Source: Gammaproteobacteria bacterium
GTDB taxonomy: Bacteria; Pseudomonadota; Gammaproteobacteria; Competibacterales; Competibacteraceae
Reading direction: 5' to 3'
DNA: 60,174 bases
NCBI GenBank assembly: GCA_020846135.1
Contig: JADLEK010000048.1
Span: 1-60,174 of the forward strand
Positions 19,807 to 28,245 of this stretch are shown here, piece by piece (within the stretch, counting starts at the first letter, position 1; each line of letters begins with the position of its first letter). Made by a program: the position numbers and the translations under genes. The notes beneath the pieces were generated by a model. It worked only from the letters and a program-made list of their open reading frames with translations, ran no database searches and was not told the DNA's origin.

Positions 19807-20607
19807 ATGACCAGCGAACAACTCCCCGAACCCCGTCGCTCACGTGGCGTTTATCTTCTGCCCAATTTGTTCACGACGGCGGCATTATTTTGTGGCTTCT
19901 ATGCGATTATTGCTGCCCTGAATAACCACTTTGAACCGGCGGCTATTGCCATATTTATTGCTATGGTGCTGGACGGACTGGATGGCCGGGTTGCCCGCCT
20001 GACTCATACTGAAAGCGAATTTGGCGCACAATATGACAGTATGGCGGATCTGGTCTCTTTTGGGCTGGCGCCGGCGCTGCTGATGTACGAGTGGGCCTTG
20101 GGTGGAATGGCTGGGATGGGGCCATTTTATTCAAAACTCGGCTGGCTGACGGCGTTTTTTTACACAGTGATGGCGGCTTTGCGCCTAGCCCGGTTTAACG
20201 TGCAGATGGGCAGCGCCGACAAACGCTATTTTACGGGCTTACCGAGTCCGTCTGCAGCTGCCGTTGTAGCGGGTATGGTCTGGATTTGCACTGACCTGGG
20301 TCTGACTGGTCCGCAAATGCTGTGGCCGGCACTCCTGATTACTATTGGCGCTGGCGCACTGATGTTCAGCAACATTCTCTATTTCAGCTTCAAGCAACTG
20401 GATTTGCACAGCCGGTTTCCCTTTATTGCCGTGTTGATCATCGTACTCATTTTCGTTTTCACCTCCATGGACCCGCCGAAGATTCTGTTCTTTGGCTTTC
20501 TCACCTATGGCTTGTCGGGACCGGTATTATTTCTATGGCGCTGGTGGTTGCGTTCGCGGCGACGGAGTAAAACAGAACCGGCCCATCCTAATCCTTCAGT
20601 TAAATAG
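19807..20607 (+). CDS. pssA: CDP-diacylglycerol–serine O-phosphatidyltransferase
   Basis: PssA makes phosphatidylserine from CDP-diacylglycerol and serine in the membrane. The 266-residue product contains the CDP-alcohol phosphotransferase signature DG-x2-AR-x8-G-x3-D-x3-D (GLDGRVARLTHTESEFGAQYDSMAD, around residues 58–82), followed by LVSFGLAPALL. About eight hydrophobic segments are visible. This is the integral-membrane type rather than the E. coli soluble type. A position next to ilvC and leuA is common in proteobacteria. Confidence 0.95.
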   Translation: MTSEQLPEPRRSRGVYLLPNLFTTAALFCGFYAIIAALNNHFEPAAIAIFIAMVLDGLDGRVARLTHTESEFGAQYDSMADLVSFGLAPALLMYEWALGGMAGMGPFYSKLGWLTAFFYTVMAALRLARFNVQMGSADKRYFTGLPSPSAAAVVAGMVWICTDLGLTGPQMLWPALLITIGAGALMFSNILYFSFKQLDLHSRFPFIAVLIIVLIFVFTSMDPPKILFFGFLTYGLSGPVLFLWRWWLRSRRRSKTEPAHPNPSVK

Positions 20608-20631
20608 CGGCATTTCCGGCAACCCAATCCC

Positions 20632-21501
20632 ATGAATCAAGTTAGTCTTTCTGTCGCCGCAACCATGAAACAATCAACTGTTGAGTCAGTACGTGCTGAA
20701 TCAGCATTCACTGGGTGGCCTAATTACGCCTATCAGAATAAAGAACAGGGGATACGGGTTTATCAGGGCAATTGCCTTGAGTTGCTGGACGCGATTGCTG
20801 ATCGCTATCCCGACGGTTGCTTTGACATGATTTTCGCTGATCCGCCCTATTTCCTTTCCAATGGCGGCATCACCTGTCATGCCGGGAAAATGGTCAAGGT
20901 AGACAAAGGTGGTTGGGATCAATCGCAAGGTGCGGAACTGAATCACGAGTTCAACCGGGAGTGGTTGCAGCGCTGTCAAAAATTGTTAAAACAAAACGGC
21001 ACGATTTGGATTACCGGGACTCATCATGTCATCTTTTCCATTGGCTATGCTATGCAGCAATTAGGCTATAAAATCCTTAATGACATTGTCTGGCAAAAAC
21101 CCAATCCGCCGCCTAATTTATCCTGCCGTTACTTCACTCACGCCACTGAAACAGTCATCTGGGCTGCCAAAAATTCAGCCAGCAAACATTACTTCAATTA
21201 TGACTTGATGCGTGAAGCTAACGACGGCAAGCAGATGAAAACGGTATGGACTTTTACTGCGCCTGGACGGGGAGAAAAAACCTTCGGTAAACATCCTACC
21301 CAAAAGCCGCTGGCGCTGGTGGAACGCTGTTTGTTAGCGGCAACAACTGAAAATGCGCTAGTGCTGGATCCATTTCTTGGCAGCGGCACTACGGCAATTG
21401 CCTGTTTGCGGCAGCGCCGACAATGTGTCGGGATTGAACTTGATCCGGCGTTTATTGAATTGTCAATCAAACGGCTTGCCGCTGAACAGCATAGCCCCTA
21501 A
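20632..21501 (+). CDS. DpnA-like adenine-specific DNA methyltransferase (probable GATC)
   Basis: This 289-residue protein is a beta-class amino-methyltransferase: the catalytic motif DPPY (70–73) precedes the AdoMet motif FLGSGTT (248–254). The surroundings (FADPPYFLSNGGI, NDIVWQKPNPPPNLSCRYFTHATETVIWAAK, GKHPTQKPLALVERC) closely resemble DpnA/M2.DpnII and related enzymes that make N6-methyladenine in GATC, so GATC is the likely target. The next gene encodes a MutH-like nuclease, 25 bp downstream. Composition is more AT-rich than flanking genes, consistent with horizontal acquisition. GATC specificity is inferred from family resemblance, not shown. Confidence 0.88.
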   Translation: MNQVSLSVAATMKQSTVESVRAESAFTGWPNYAYQNKEQGIRVYQGNCLELLDAIADRYPDGCFDMIFADPPYFLSNGGITCHAGKMVKVDKGGWDQSQGAELNHEFNREWLQRCQKLLKQNGTIWITGTHHVIFSIGYAMQQLGYKILNDIVWQKPNPPPNLSCRYFTHATETVIWAAKNSASKHYFNYDLMREANDGKQMKTVWTFTAPGRGEKTFGKHPTQKPLALVERCLLAATTENALVLDPFLGSGTTAIACLRQRRQCVGIELDPAFIELSIKRLAAEQHSP

Positions 21502-21526
21502 GCACTCATAATAACTAGGTGAAAGT

Positions 21527-22132
21527 ATGGAGCGTTCCCAAGCCATTGAGTTACTGCGCTTGTTGGAAAAAAAAGATTTAGTGCCTTTAGCGATTGAACA
21601 TCAGGTTACGATGTGGAAAGGTGAGAAAATCAATAAAGGCTGGGCCGGGCATACCTTGGAGCGTTACTTAGGACTTCCCATTAATTCCGCGCAATCTCCT
21701 AATTTTGGATCATGGGAACTTAAGGTTGTTCCATTAAAGCGCCTAAAAAATGGTAACTTAGTTCCTAAAGAGACTATGGCTATTACCATGATTGATCCAG
21801 TTAATGTGGCTAAAACTCCTTTTGCAGGAAGTCACTTGCTAGCAAAACTTCGCAAAGCTGTTGTTTGTGCCAGAGTATTTGAATCAAAACAAGAGCGGTC
21901 TTCATTTTTAGTTAAAGTGAATGCCTTTGATTTAGATAATCCAACTATTTTTTCCCAGGTTGAAAATGATTACGAAGCAGTCAGAAAAATCATTCAAATG
22001 GATGGATTTGCACATTTAAGTGGCAGCATGGGCGTGCTGGTTCAACCACGAACTAAAGGGCCTGGTCATGGCAGTACCAGCAGGGCTTTTTATGCCAGAC
22101 CCACTTTCGTCAAATATATCCTTGGCCTTTGA
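21527..22132 (+). CDS. MutH/Sau3AI-like endonuclease, probable GATC restriction partner
   Basis: This 201-residue protein aligns by eye along nearly its whole length with MutH: LERYLGL, the ELK core (E64, K66) followed by VVPL, SHLLAKLRKAVV, and the C-terminal SRAFYARPTFVKYIL. E45 matches the first MutH active-site Glu. The Asp expected before ELK is Asn (N59) in the sequence PNFGSWELK, and the spacing there resembles MvaI/BcnI enzymes. The gene is clearly AT-rich, with AAAA/TTT-rich codons, unlike its neighbours. ATG is preceded by AGGTGA. Paired with a GATC methylase it is most simply a type II restriction enzyme; a mismatch-repair nickase is the alternative. Confidence 0.78.
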   Translation: MERSQAIELLRLLEKKDLVPLAIEHQVTMWKGEKINKGWAGHTLERYLGLPINSAQSPNFGSWELKVVPLKRLKNGNLVPKETMAITMIDPVNVAKTPFAGSHLLAKLRKAVVCARVFESKQERSSFLVKVNAFDLDNPTIFSQVENDYEAVRKIIQMDGFAHLSGSMGVLVQPRTKGPGHGSTSRAFYARPTFVKYILGL

Positions 22133-22183
22133 GTCAACACCAAAAATCGGATAATTATTATCCTGTTATGGAGCATTGAACCC

Positions 22184-23719
22184 ATGAACAAGCTGATCAT
22201 TTTCGACACGACCTTGCGCGATGGCGAACAGAGTCCCGGCGCCTCAATGACCAAGGAGGAAAAAGTCCGCATCGCCAAAATGCTGGAGCGGATGCGGGTC
22301 GATGTAATTGAGGCCGGCTTCCCCATCGCCAGCCCCGGTGATTTCGAGGCGGTGCGGGCGGTGGCGCGGGCGGTCAAGGACAGCACCGTCTGTGGATTGG
22401 CCCGCGCTGCTGATGCCGATATTGATCGGGTGGGCGAGGCGATCAAGGACGCTGCTTCCGGCCGCATTCACACCTTCATCGCCACCTCGCCGATCCACAT
22501 GAAAATGAAACTGCGGCTGGAGCCGGAGCAGGTGCTGGAGCGGGCGGTTGAAGCGGTGCGGCGCGCCCGGCGCTGGACGGATGATGTCGAATTTTCCGCC
22601 GAAGATGCGGGTCGTTCCGAACTCGACTTTCTCTGCCGGATCACCGAAGCGGTGATCGCCGCTGGTGCCCGCACCATTAATATCCCCGACACGGTCGGCT
22701 ACAACGTCCCCGATCAGTTCGCGCACACTATCCGTAGCCTGATCGAGCGGGTGCCGAATGCTGATCAGGCCATTTTCTCGGTGCACTGCCACAACGATCT
22801 GGGACTGGCGGTCGCCAACTCGCTGGCGGCGGTGCTGGCCGGGGCGCGGCAAGTGGAATGCACCATCAACGGTCTTGGCGAACGGGCCGGCAACGCCTCG
22901 CTGGAAGAAATCGTGATGGCGGTGCGGACCCGCCGCGACGTGTTCCAGCTTGAAACCGGGATTGACACCACCCAAATCGTCCCCGCCTCGCGACTGGTCG
23001 CCAACATCACCGGCTTTCCGGTGCAGCCCAACAAGGCCATTGTCGGCGCGAACGCTTTCGCCCACGAATCCGGCATTCATCAGGACGGCGTTCTCAAACA
23101 CCGCGAAACCTATGAAATCATGCGGGCCGAAGATGTCGGCTGGAGCGCCAACCGGATGGTGATGGGCAAGCATTCCGGGCGTAACGCCTTCCGCACCCGA
23201 CTGGAGGAACTGGGCGTCAGCTTCGCCTCCGAAGAGGAGCTGAACGCGGCCTTTGCCCGGTTCAAGGACCTGGCGGACAAGAAGCACGAAATTTACGACG
23301 AGGATTTGCAGGCGCTGGTGACGGACGCCAATCTGGCCGCAGTCAACGAGCGGGTGAAATTGCGCTATCTGCGGGTTTGTTCTGAAACCGGCGAAACCCC
23401 AAATGCCCAGATTACCCTGGCGGTTGATGGCGCGGAGCGTAATGCGACCGCCAGCGGCGGCGGCCCGGTGGATGCCGCGTTCAAGGCGATTGAAAGCATT
23501 TTGCAAACCGGCGCGGATTTGCTGCTGTACTCGGTCAATAACATCACCAGCGGCACCGATTCACAGGGCGAAGTCACAGTGCGGGTGGCGAAAGGCGGGC
23601 GGATTGTGAACGGTCAGGGCGCGGATACCGACATTGTCATCGCCTCGGCCAAAGCCTATGTGAACGCACTCAATAAGATGTTGCAGCCCAGCGAGCGGGC
23701 GCACCCGCAGTTGTTGTAA
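22184..23719 (+). CDS. leuA: 2-isopropylmalate synthase
   Basis: LeuA condenses acetyl-CoA with 2-oxoisovalerate, the first leucine-specific step. The 511-residue product has the N-terminal HMGL-like barrel with [16 protein letters not shown], the metal/substrate region [38 protein letters not shown], and [20 protein letters not shown]. The C-terminal LeuA regulatory domain (about 390–500) mediates leucine feedback. GGAG lies 10 bp before the ATG. It completes the ilv–pssA–leuA block after the methylase/nuclease insertion. Confidence 0.98.
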   Translation: MNKLIIFDTTLRDGEQSPGASMTKEEKVRIAKMLERMRVDVIEAGFPIASPGDFEAVRAVARAVKDSTVCGLARAADADIDRVGEAIKDAASGRIHTFIATSPIHMKMKLRLEPEQVLERAVEAVRRARRWTDDVEFSAEDAGRSELDFLCRITEAVIAAGARTINIPDTVGYNVPDQFAHTIRSLIERVPNADQAIFSVHCHNDLGLAVANSLAAVLAGARQVECTINGLGERAGNASLEEIVMAVRTRRDVFQLETGIDTTQIVPASRLVANITGFPVQPNKAIVGANAFAHESGIHQDGVLKHRETYEIMRAEDVGWSANRMVMGKHSGRNAFRTRLEELGVSFASEEELNAAFARFKDLADKKHEIYDEDLQALVTDANLAAVNERVKLRYLRVCSETGETPNAQITLAVDGAERNATASGGGPVDAAFKAIESILQTGADLLLYSVNNITSGTDSQGEVTVRVAKGGRIVNGQGADTDIVIASAKAYVNALNKMLQPSERAHPQLL

Positions 23720-23728
23720 AGGTCTGCC

Positions 23729-24640
23729 ATGTCCGGCGACCGTCAACGGCAGGTTCTGGCCGATCTCGACATTCCCCTGTGGTTGCCACGCCGACCACTG
23801 GCCGGGGGTCCGCATCCGCCGGACGCTTCAAATCACATTGCCTTGTCAGTAGAGCCGGAGTCGTCAAATTTTCCCACTTTGTCAGGGGAGCCGGAACCTT
23901 TGAATCTCCCCAGCGCTATGCCTCATGCCGAACCCTCGGACCACCCCGGCGCTTCGCGCCACCCCTCCTTATCCAATGAGGGGAATGATGGTGTGGAGAA
24001 CGCCGATTTTGCCCCGATTGCGTCTAATCGTCGGGCAGCGGCCATCGCACAGATGGATTGGGACACCCTGGCGGCGGAAGTCCGGCAATGCACAGCCTGC
24101 GGTCTGTGTACGACCCGGACCCAAACCGTGTTTGGAATAGGCGACCGTCGGGCGGAATGGCTGGTGATTGGCGAAGCGCCCGGCGCGGATGAAGATCGGC
24201 AGGGCGAGCCATTCGTCGGGCGGGCCGGCAAACTGCTTAATCCGATGTTGCAGGCAGTGGGGTTGAAACGCGAGCAGGTTTTTATCGCAAATATTCTGAA
24301 ATGCCGACCGCCGGACAATCGCGATCCAGCCCCCGCTGAGGCCGCCAGTTGCCGGCCGTTTCTGGAGCGGCAAATCGCGCTGATTCGTCCGAGCCTCATT
24401 CTGGCCGTAGGCCGGATCGCCGCCCAGAATTTGCTGGCGACTGATACCCCGATTGGTAAATTGCGCGGCCCCGTGCATCGTTTCGGGCCGGCCCGCATTC
24501 CGCTGGTGGTGACCTACCACCCGGCCTATCTGCTGCGGTCGCCGCGTGAAAAACGCAAAGCCTGGGATGATTTGCGGCTGGCGCGGCGGGCGTTGACCAC
24601 GCATCCTCTGGAGTCCGGCTGGAGATCGCCCACACCATGA
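23729..24640 (+). CDS. Family 4 uracil-DNA glycosylase (iron–sulfur)
   Basis: Family 4 UDGs remove uracil from DNA and carry a 4Fe-4S cluster. The catalytic domain (about residues 110–300) shows the Cys pair [43 protein letters not shown] followed by a further Cys, and the HPAYLLRSP motif. The N-terminal 100 residues are a low-complexity linker; its DNA at 23941–23983 carries two hairpins that look like a dispersed repeat incorporated in frame. AAGG lies 7 bp before ATG. The stop overlaps rimI by 4 bp, a common partner of this gene. Confidence 0.93.
   Translation: MSGDRQRQVLADLDIPLWLPRRPLAGGPHPPDASNHIALSVEPESSNFPTLSGEPEPLNLPSAMPHAEPSDHPGASRHPSLSNEGNDGVENADFAPIASNRRAAAIAQMDWDTLAAEVRQCTACGLCTTRTQTVFGIGDRRAEWLVIGEAPGADEDRQGEPFVGRAGKLLNPMLQAVGLKREQVFIANILKCRPPDNRDPAPAEAASCRPFLERQIALIRPSLILAVGRIAAQNLLATDTPIGKLRGPVHRFGPARIPLVVTYHPAYLLRSPREKRKAWDDLRLARRALTTHPLESGWRSPTP
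23941..23985. repeat. Twin-hairpin repeat inside the uracil-DNA glycosylase gene
   Basis: Two adjacent small hairpins, GGCGC-TTC-GCGCC (23948–23960) and CCCCTC…GAGGGG (23962–23983), resemble dispersed intergenic repeats of the type CACCCC…CTTCG…CACCCCTCC known in many bacterial genomes. Here the repeat is in frame and encodes about 15 residues of the linker. Confidence 0.6.
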
Positions 24641-25158
24641 ATCCGTTGCGGGAATCCGGCTCCGGCCAGTTCCGCCAGATGCTGCTGGCTGATGTGCGGG
24701 AGATCGCCATGATTGAGCGGCGGGCTTACCCCTTTTTCTGGACCGAAGGCATCTTTCGCGACTGTATCCGCACCGGCTATCACTGCCGGGTGCTGCAGGT
24801 CCCGCATGGAGCAATTCAGGCTTACGGCATCTTGTCAGCGGCCGTTGGCGATGCCCATATTCTCAATCTATGCGTGCGGGAAGAGTTGCAAGGCTGCGGG
24901 CTGGCAAAACAGGTGCTGAGTCATTTGCTGGACCTGGCGCGTTCGGTCCAAACCCAGACGGTGTTTCTGGAGGTACGCGCTTCCAACCAGCGCGCTATCC
25001 GGCTTTATACCGCTGCCGGGTTTTGCGAAATCGGCCTGCGATCAGGTTACTACCCAGCGGCCAAGGGCAAGGAGGATGCCGTGGTGATGGCCAAGGAACT
25101 GCCGATGGATAACGATCAGTTATCCAGAGGTCGAAATTTTTTCAACAGGCTCGGATAA
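24637..25158 (+). CDS. rimI: Ribosomal protein S18 alanine N-acetyltransferase
   Basis: RimI acetylates the N-terminal Ala of S18. The 173-residue GNAT protein shows the acetyl-CoA loop region NLCVREELQGCGLAKQVLSHLLDLA, LEVRASNQRAIRLYTAAGF (typical RimI motif) and RSGYYPAAKGKEDAVVM. The N-terminus ([12 protein letters not shown]) is slightly longer than E. coli RimI. The start overlaps the upstream glycosylase stop (ATGA). Tsa genes, often nearby, are not in this window. Confidence 0.94.
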   Translation: MNPLRESGSGQFRQMLLADVREIAMIERRAYPFFWTEGIFRDCIRTGYHCRVLQVPHGAIQAYGILSAAVGDAHILNLCVREELQGCGLAKQVLSHLLDLARSVQTQTVFLEVRASNQRAIRLYTAAGFCEIGLRSGYYPAAKGKEDAVVMAKELPMDNDQLSRGRNFFNRLG

Positions 25159-25164
25159 ATTAGC

Positions 25165-25193
25165 TTGCTCTGGTTAAGGCCTTCGCCTATATT
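25165..25193 (+). promoter_or_regulatory. Candidate promoter of the cold-shock gene
   Basis: TTGCTC (-35) and TATATT (-10, 5 of 6) are spaced 17 bp. A start near 25200 would give an untranslated leader of about 120 nt, in line with the long leaders of cspA-type mRNAs. Confidence 0.5.
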
Positions 25194-25219
25194 GGACAGG
25201 CGTGTGATTTCCAAGTGAC

Positions 25220-25239
25220 GAATCTGAATCGTCAGATTC
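25220..25239 (+). promoter_or_regulatory. Leader hairpin upstream of the cold-shock gene
   Basis: A perfect 8-bp stem GAATCTGA / TCAGATTC with a four-base loop lies in the putative 5' leader, about 80 bp before the start codon. It lacks a T-run, so it is not a terminator; a temperature-responsive or stability element is possible. Confidence 0.5.
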
Positions 25240-25319
25240 TGTATCTTGACTCCCGTGCGGCTTGTTTGGGTTTCGACCCAACTGTTCTAATGCATTCAGT
25301 TTCAGGAAATACATTGAGT

Positions 25320-25532
25320 ATGGTTACTGGCACCGTCAAATGGTTTAACGAATCGAAAGGATTCGGTTTCATCACCCCCGACAACGGCGGCGATGATTTG
25401 TTTGCGCACTTCTCCGCCATTCAGGCGCGAGGCTTCAAAACGCTCAGAGAGAACCAGAAGGTCTCCTTTGACGTGACGACTGGCCCTAAAGGCAAGCAGG
25501 CAACGAACATCAAACCGCTCGATCAGGTCTGA
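25320..25532 (+). CDS. Cold-shock domain protein (CspA family)
   Basis: This 70-residue protein is a single cold-shock domain: [15 protein letters not shown] (RNP1) and DLFAHFSAI (RNP2), ending in [13 protein letters not shown]. Family members bind single-stranded RNA or DNA and act as RNA chaperones. ATG at 25320 is preceded by AGGAA at about 11 bp. A longer frame from 25215 has no family support. An intrinsic terminator follows directly. Whether this copy is cold-induced or constitutive cannot be told from sequence, though the long structured leader points to post-transcriptional control. Confidence 0.96.
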   Translation: MVTGTVKWFNESKGFGFITPDNGGDDLFAHFSAIQARGFKTLRENQKVSFDVTTGPKGKQATNIKPLDQV

Positions 25533-25556
25533 TTTTCAGGTTCCTGATTTTGCAAA

Positions 25557-25579
25557 AGCCCGGCTCCGCCGGGCTTTTT
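25557..25579 (+). terminator. Rho-independent terminator after the cold-shock gene
   Basis: The stem AGCCCGGC / GCCGGGCT is followed by TTTTTG, 24 bp after the stop codon. Confidence 0.9.
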
Positions 25580-25634
25580 GCGTATGGGCTATCCTAACTC
25601 TTCATCAACTGTCCTCTACCCGGAAGTTATTGTC

Positions 25635-26345
25635 TTGAGCGACCGTATTCTGATCGTGGATGACGATCCAGGCCTGCGGGAACTGCTGGCCGATTATCTG
25701 GGCCGCAATGGCTTTCGGGTGACCGGAGTCGCTGACGGGCGTGGGCTGTGGGCTGCGTTGGAGCGGGAGCCTGCGGAACTGGTTATCCTCGATCTGATGT
25801 TGCCCGGCGATGATGGCCTGACCTTGTGCCGCACCCTGCGCGCCCGTTCCGCGATTCCAATCATCATGCTGACCGCACGCGGCGATGATACCGACCGGAT
25901 CGTTGGCCTGGAGATGGGCGCTGATGATTATCTGCCCAAACCCTTTAATCCCCGTGAATTACTGGCCCGGATCAAAAGCATTCTGCGCCGGTCGCGCAGC
26001 CTTCCCGCCGAGCCGGGCGAGGCGCGCCGGTTTCATTTCGCCGGCTGGACCCTGGAGATCGCCTCTCGCCAGCTGATCGCCCCGGATGGGGTCTTGATCC
26101 CGCTGGGGGCCAGTGAATACCGGTTACTGCGGGTGTTTCTGGACCATCCGCAGCGGGTGCTGGATCGCGATCAGTTGCTGGATCTGACCCAGGGCCGCGA
26201 GGCTGCGCCGTTTGACCGGAGTATTGATGTGCAGGTCAGCCGGCTGCGGCGGCGCTTGCGCGATGATCCTCGTGAAGCAGTGCTGATCAAAACGGTCCGT
26301 AACGAAGGCTATCTACTGGCGGTTCACGTCAATCTGGAATTTTGA
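25635..26345 (+). CDS. OmpR-family response regulator
   Basis: This is a two-component response regulator with a receiver domain (ILIVDDDPG acidic pair; phospho-acceptor Asp in VILDLMLPGDDG; Lys in DDYLPKPFNPREL) and an OmpR/PhoB winged helix (LIPLGASEYRLLRVFLDHPQRVLDRDQLLDLTQG, IDVQVSRLRRRLRDD, IKTVRNEGYLL). I place the start at TTG 25635, which has GGAAG about 8 bp upstream and gives the usual LSDRILIVDDD beginning. The longer ATG options near 25584 lie inside the preceding terminator. It overlaps the sensor kinase gene by one base. The signal and regulon are unknown. Confidence 0.9.
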   Translation: MSDRILIVDDDPGLRELLADYLGRNGFRVTGVADGRGLWAALEREPAELVILDLMLPGDDGLTLCRTLRARSAIPIIMLTARGDDTDRIVGLEMGADDYLPKPFNPRELLARIKSILRRSRSLPAEPGEARRFHFAGWTLEIASRQLIAPDGVLIPLGASEYRLLRVFLDHPQRVLDRDQLLDLTQGREAAPFDRSIDVQVSRLRRRLRDDPREAVLIKTVRNEGYLLAVHVNLEF

Positions 26346-27763
26346 TGCATCTGCTGCCCCAATCCCTGTTTGGCCGTCTGCTGCTGTTTTTGACCGGCGG
26401 ACTGGTTGCGGCCCAGTTGCTCAGCGCCGCGATCCTGCTGCAAGACCGCGATCAGGCGCTGTATCACGCGGTCGGTGGTCATGTTGCCCAGCGGATCGCC
26501 GCCATCGTCAAATTGCTCGATACCCTCGACGAGGCCGAGCGCCGGCGCCTGGTAACCGCGTTGGATTTGCCGCCGACCCGCCTCAGCCTCGATCTGCCGT
26601 GGCAAAGCGAAACGGAACCGGATGAGCGTTATCAGACCACCCTGTTTCGCGCCCTGCTGAAACGGCAGCTGGGACCGCATCGCCCATTCCAGGTGGAAAT
26701 TACCGATGATTTGCCGCCGCCGCTGTTCAATGACCGCCCGCCGCGGGGCGAGCCGGTTCCGCCGATGCCACCGTCGGATGGTCACGAGCCGCGCTCGCCC
26801 CAATGGCGACGCCACGCGATGATGCTGGGACTGCGCAATTTCGTGGTGCAGGCGCGCTTGCGGGATGGTGCGGTGGCGACTTTTCAGCAGGTGTTGCCCG
26901 AGGAAGTGATCGCCTGGCCGGTTCGATTGCTATTGATCTTGTTGGTGCTGCTGGTGTCGGTAGCGGGATTGGCCGCGCTAGCGGTGCGCACCTTGACCCG
27001 GCCCTTGGCGGGGCTGGCTGATGCAGCAACTGAACTGGGCCAGGACATCCACCGGCCAGCATTGGCTGAAACCGGGCCGCTGGAAGTGCGTCGGGCCGCT
27101 CAGGCGTTCAATACCATGCAGGGCCGGCTGATTCGTTATATCCAGGATCGGGATCGGATTCTGGCGGCGGTATCACACGATCTGAAGACGCCGATCACCC
27201 GATTGCGGCTGCGCATGGAATTACTGGAGGAATCGCCGTTGCGGGAAAAATTCCAGGCGGATCTCGACGAGATGCAGCAGATGGCGCAAGCCTCGCTGGA
27301 TTTTCTGCGGGGTGGGGAAACCAGCGAGCCATTGGCGACCCTGGATCTCGATGCGTTGCTGGAGTCGCTGCGGGAAGATGCCGAAGACGCGGGCCAGAAA
27401 CTCCGGATTGCGGGAACCGTCCGCCAGCCATTGCGCTGCCGCCCGCTGGCGTTGAAGCGCTGTTTGACCAATCTGATCGACAATGCGCTGAAATATGGTC
27501 AACAGGCTGAGATTACGCTGATGGATGCCCCGGCTCGGTTGACGCTGACTCTCCACGATCAGGGTCCCGGCATTCCCGAAGCGGAACAGGAACGGGTATT
27601 TGAGCCATTTTACCGACTGGAAAGCTCGCGCAGTCGCGATACCGGCGGAGTGGGTCTGGGGTTGAGCATCGCCCGCAATATCGCCCGCGCCCATGGCGGC
27701 GAATTGACCCTGCGTAACCATCCCCAGGGTGGGCTGGAAGTGGTGCTGGAGATTCCACGGTGA
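26345..27763 (+). CDS. EnvZ-type sensor histidine kinase
   Basis: This 472-residue membrane kinase partners the upstream regulator (TGATG overlap). It has an N-terminal membrane segment (about 8–28), a periplasmic region with a Pro-rich stretch, a second membrane segment (about 195–217), a HAMP domain, and a DHp helix with the phospho-accepting His in AAVSHDLKTPITRLRLR (about residue 277). The ATPase domain follows (N box NLIDNALKYG, G1 DQGPGIP, F box ERVFEPFYR, G2 GVGLGLSIAR). The layout matches EnvZ/RstB-like kinases. The sensed signal cannot be inferred. Confidence 0.94.
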   Translation: MHLLPQSLFGRLLLFLTGGLVAAQLLSAAILLQDRDQALYHAVGGHVAQRIAAIVKLLDTLDEAERRRLVTALDLPPTRLSLDLPWQSETEPDERYQTTLFRALLKRQLGPHRPFQVEITDDLPPPLFNDRPPRGEPVPPMPPSDGHEPRSPQWRRHAMMLGLRNFVVQARLRDGAVATFQQVLPEEVIAWPVRLLLILLVLLVSVAGLAALAVRTLTRPLAGLADAATELGQDIHRPALAETGPLEVRRAAQAFNTMQGRLIRYIQDRDRILAAVSHDLKTPITRLRLRMELLEESPLREKFQADLDEMQQMAQASLDFLRGGETSEPLATLDLDALLESLREDAEDAGQKLRIAGTVRQPLRCRPLALKRCLTNLIDNALKYGQQAEITLMDAPARLTLTLHDQGPGIPEAEQERVFEPFYRLESSRSRDTGGVGLGLSIARNIARAHGGELTLRNHPQGGLEVVLEIPR

Positions 27764-27790
27764 GTAGTAACTGCTAAAGGATCTGCGGGC

Positions 27791-27820
27791 AAAAAAATGC
27801 CTGGATTTTTATCCAGGCAT
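27791..27820 (-). terminator. Terminator after tRNA-Phe
   Basis: The perfect stem ATGCCTGGAT / ATCCAGGCAT is followed on the minus strand by seven T, ending the tRNA-Phe transcript. Read rightward it follows the kinase gene but with a poorer T-run, so it may act weakly in both directions. Confidence 0.85.
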
Positions 27821-27829
27821 TTGATTAAT

Positions 27830-27905
<76 letters not shown>

Positions 27906-27953
27906 GAAAAGAGACGCGCATTTAAACAACTTGCGCGGTAGGCGTCAAGCGAC

Positions 27954-28226
27954 TTACGCCTTGGGCGGAACATAACCATCCGGCAGCGTCGAACCCTCGC
28001 CGAAAAAGAACAGCGTCATCTGCTCTTCCAGAAACTGGCGGGCTTTGGGTTCAAACGGCGTCAACCGGTATTCGTTGATCAACATGGTTTGCTGCCGTAG
28101 CCATTGCTGCCAGGCAGCTTTGGAGACATTCTCGAAAATCCGTTTGCCCAGATCGCCCGGATAGGGCGCCCGATCCAGCCCTTCCGACTCAACGCCGAGT
28201 TTGACGCAGTTCACCATTCGAGCCAT
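27954..28226 (-). CDS. yggX: Fe(II)-trafficking protein YggX
   Basis: YggX is a small protein linked to protection of iron–sulfur clusters from oxidative damage. The 90-residue product has the family length and motifs: [11 protein letters not shown] with the conserved Cys7, [26 protein letters not shown], and [10 protein letters not shown]. It follows mutY on the same strand with a 19-bp gap. The mutY–yggX pairing is conserved in gammaproteobacteria and fits the iron–sulfur nature of MutY. Confidence 0.97.
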   Translation of the reverse strand: MARMVNCVKLGVESEGLDRAPYPGDLGKRIFENVSKAAWQQWLRQQTMLINEYRLTPFEPKARQFLEEQMTLFFFGEGSTLPDGYVPPKA

Positions 28227-28245
28227 TGGTTATTTCCTGTTCGTT

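Noticed and set aside
22244..23506. 420-codon leftward frame opposite leuA
   Set aside because: Shadow of leuA; no domain and no ribosome site.
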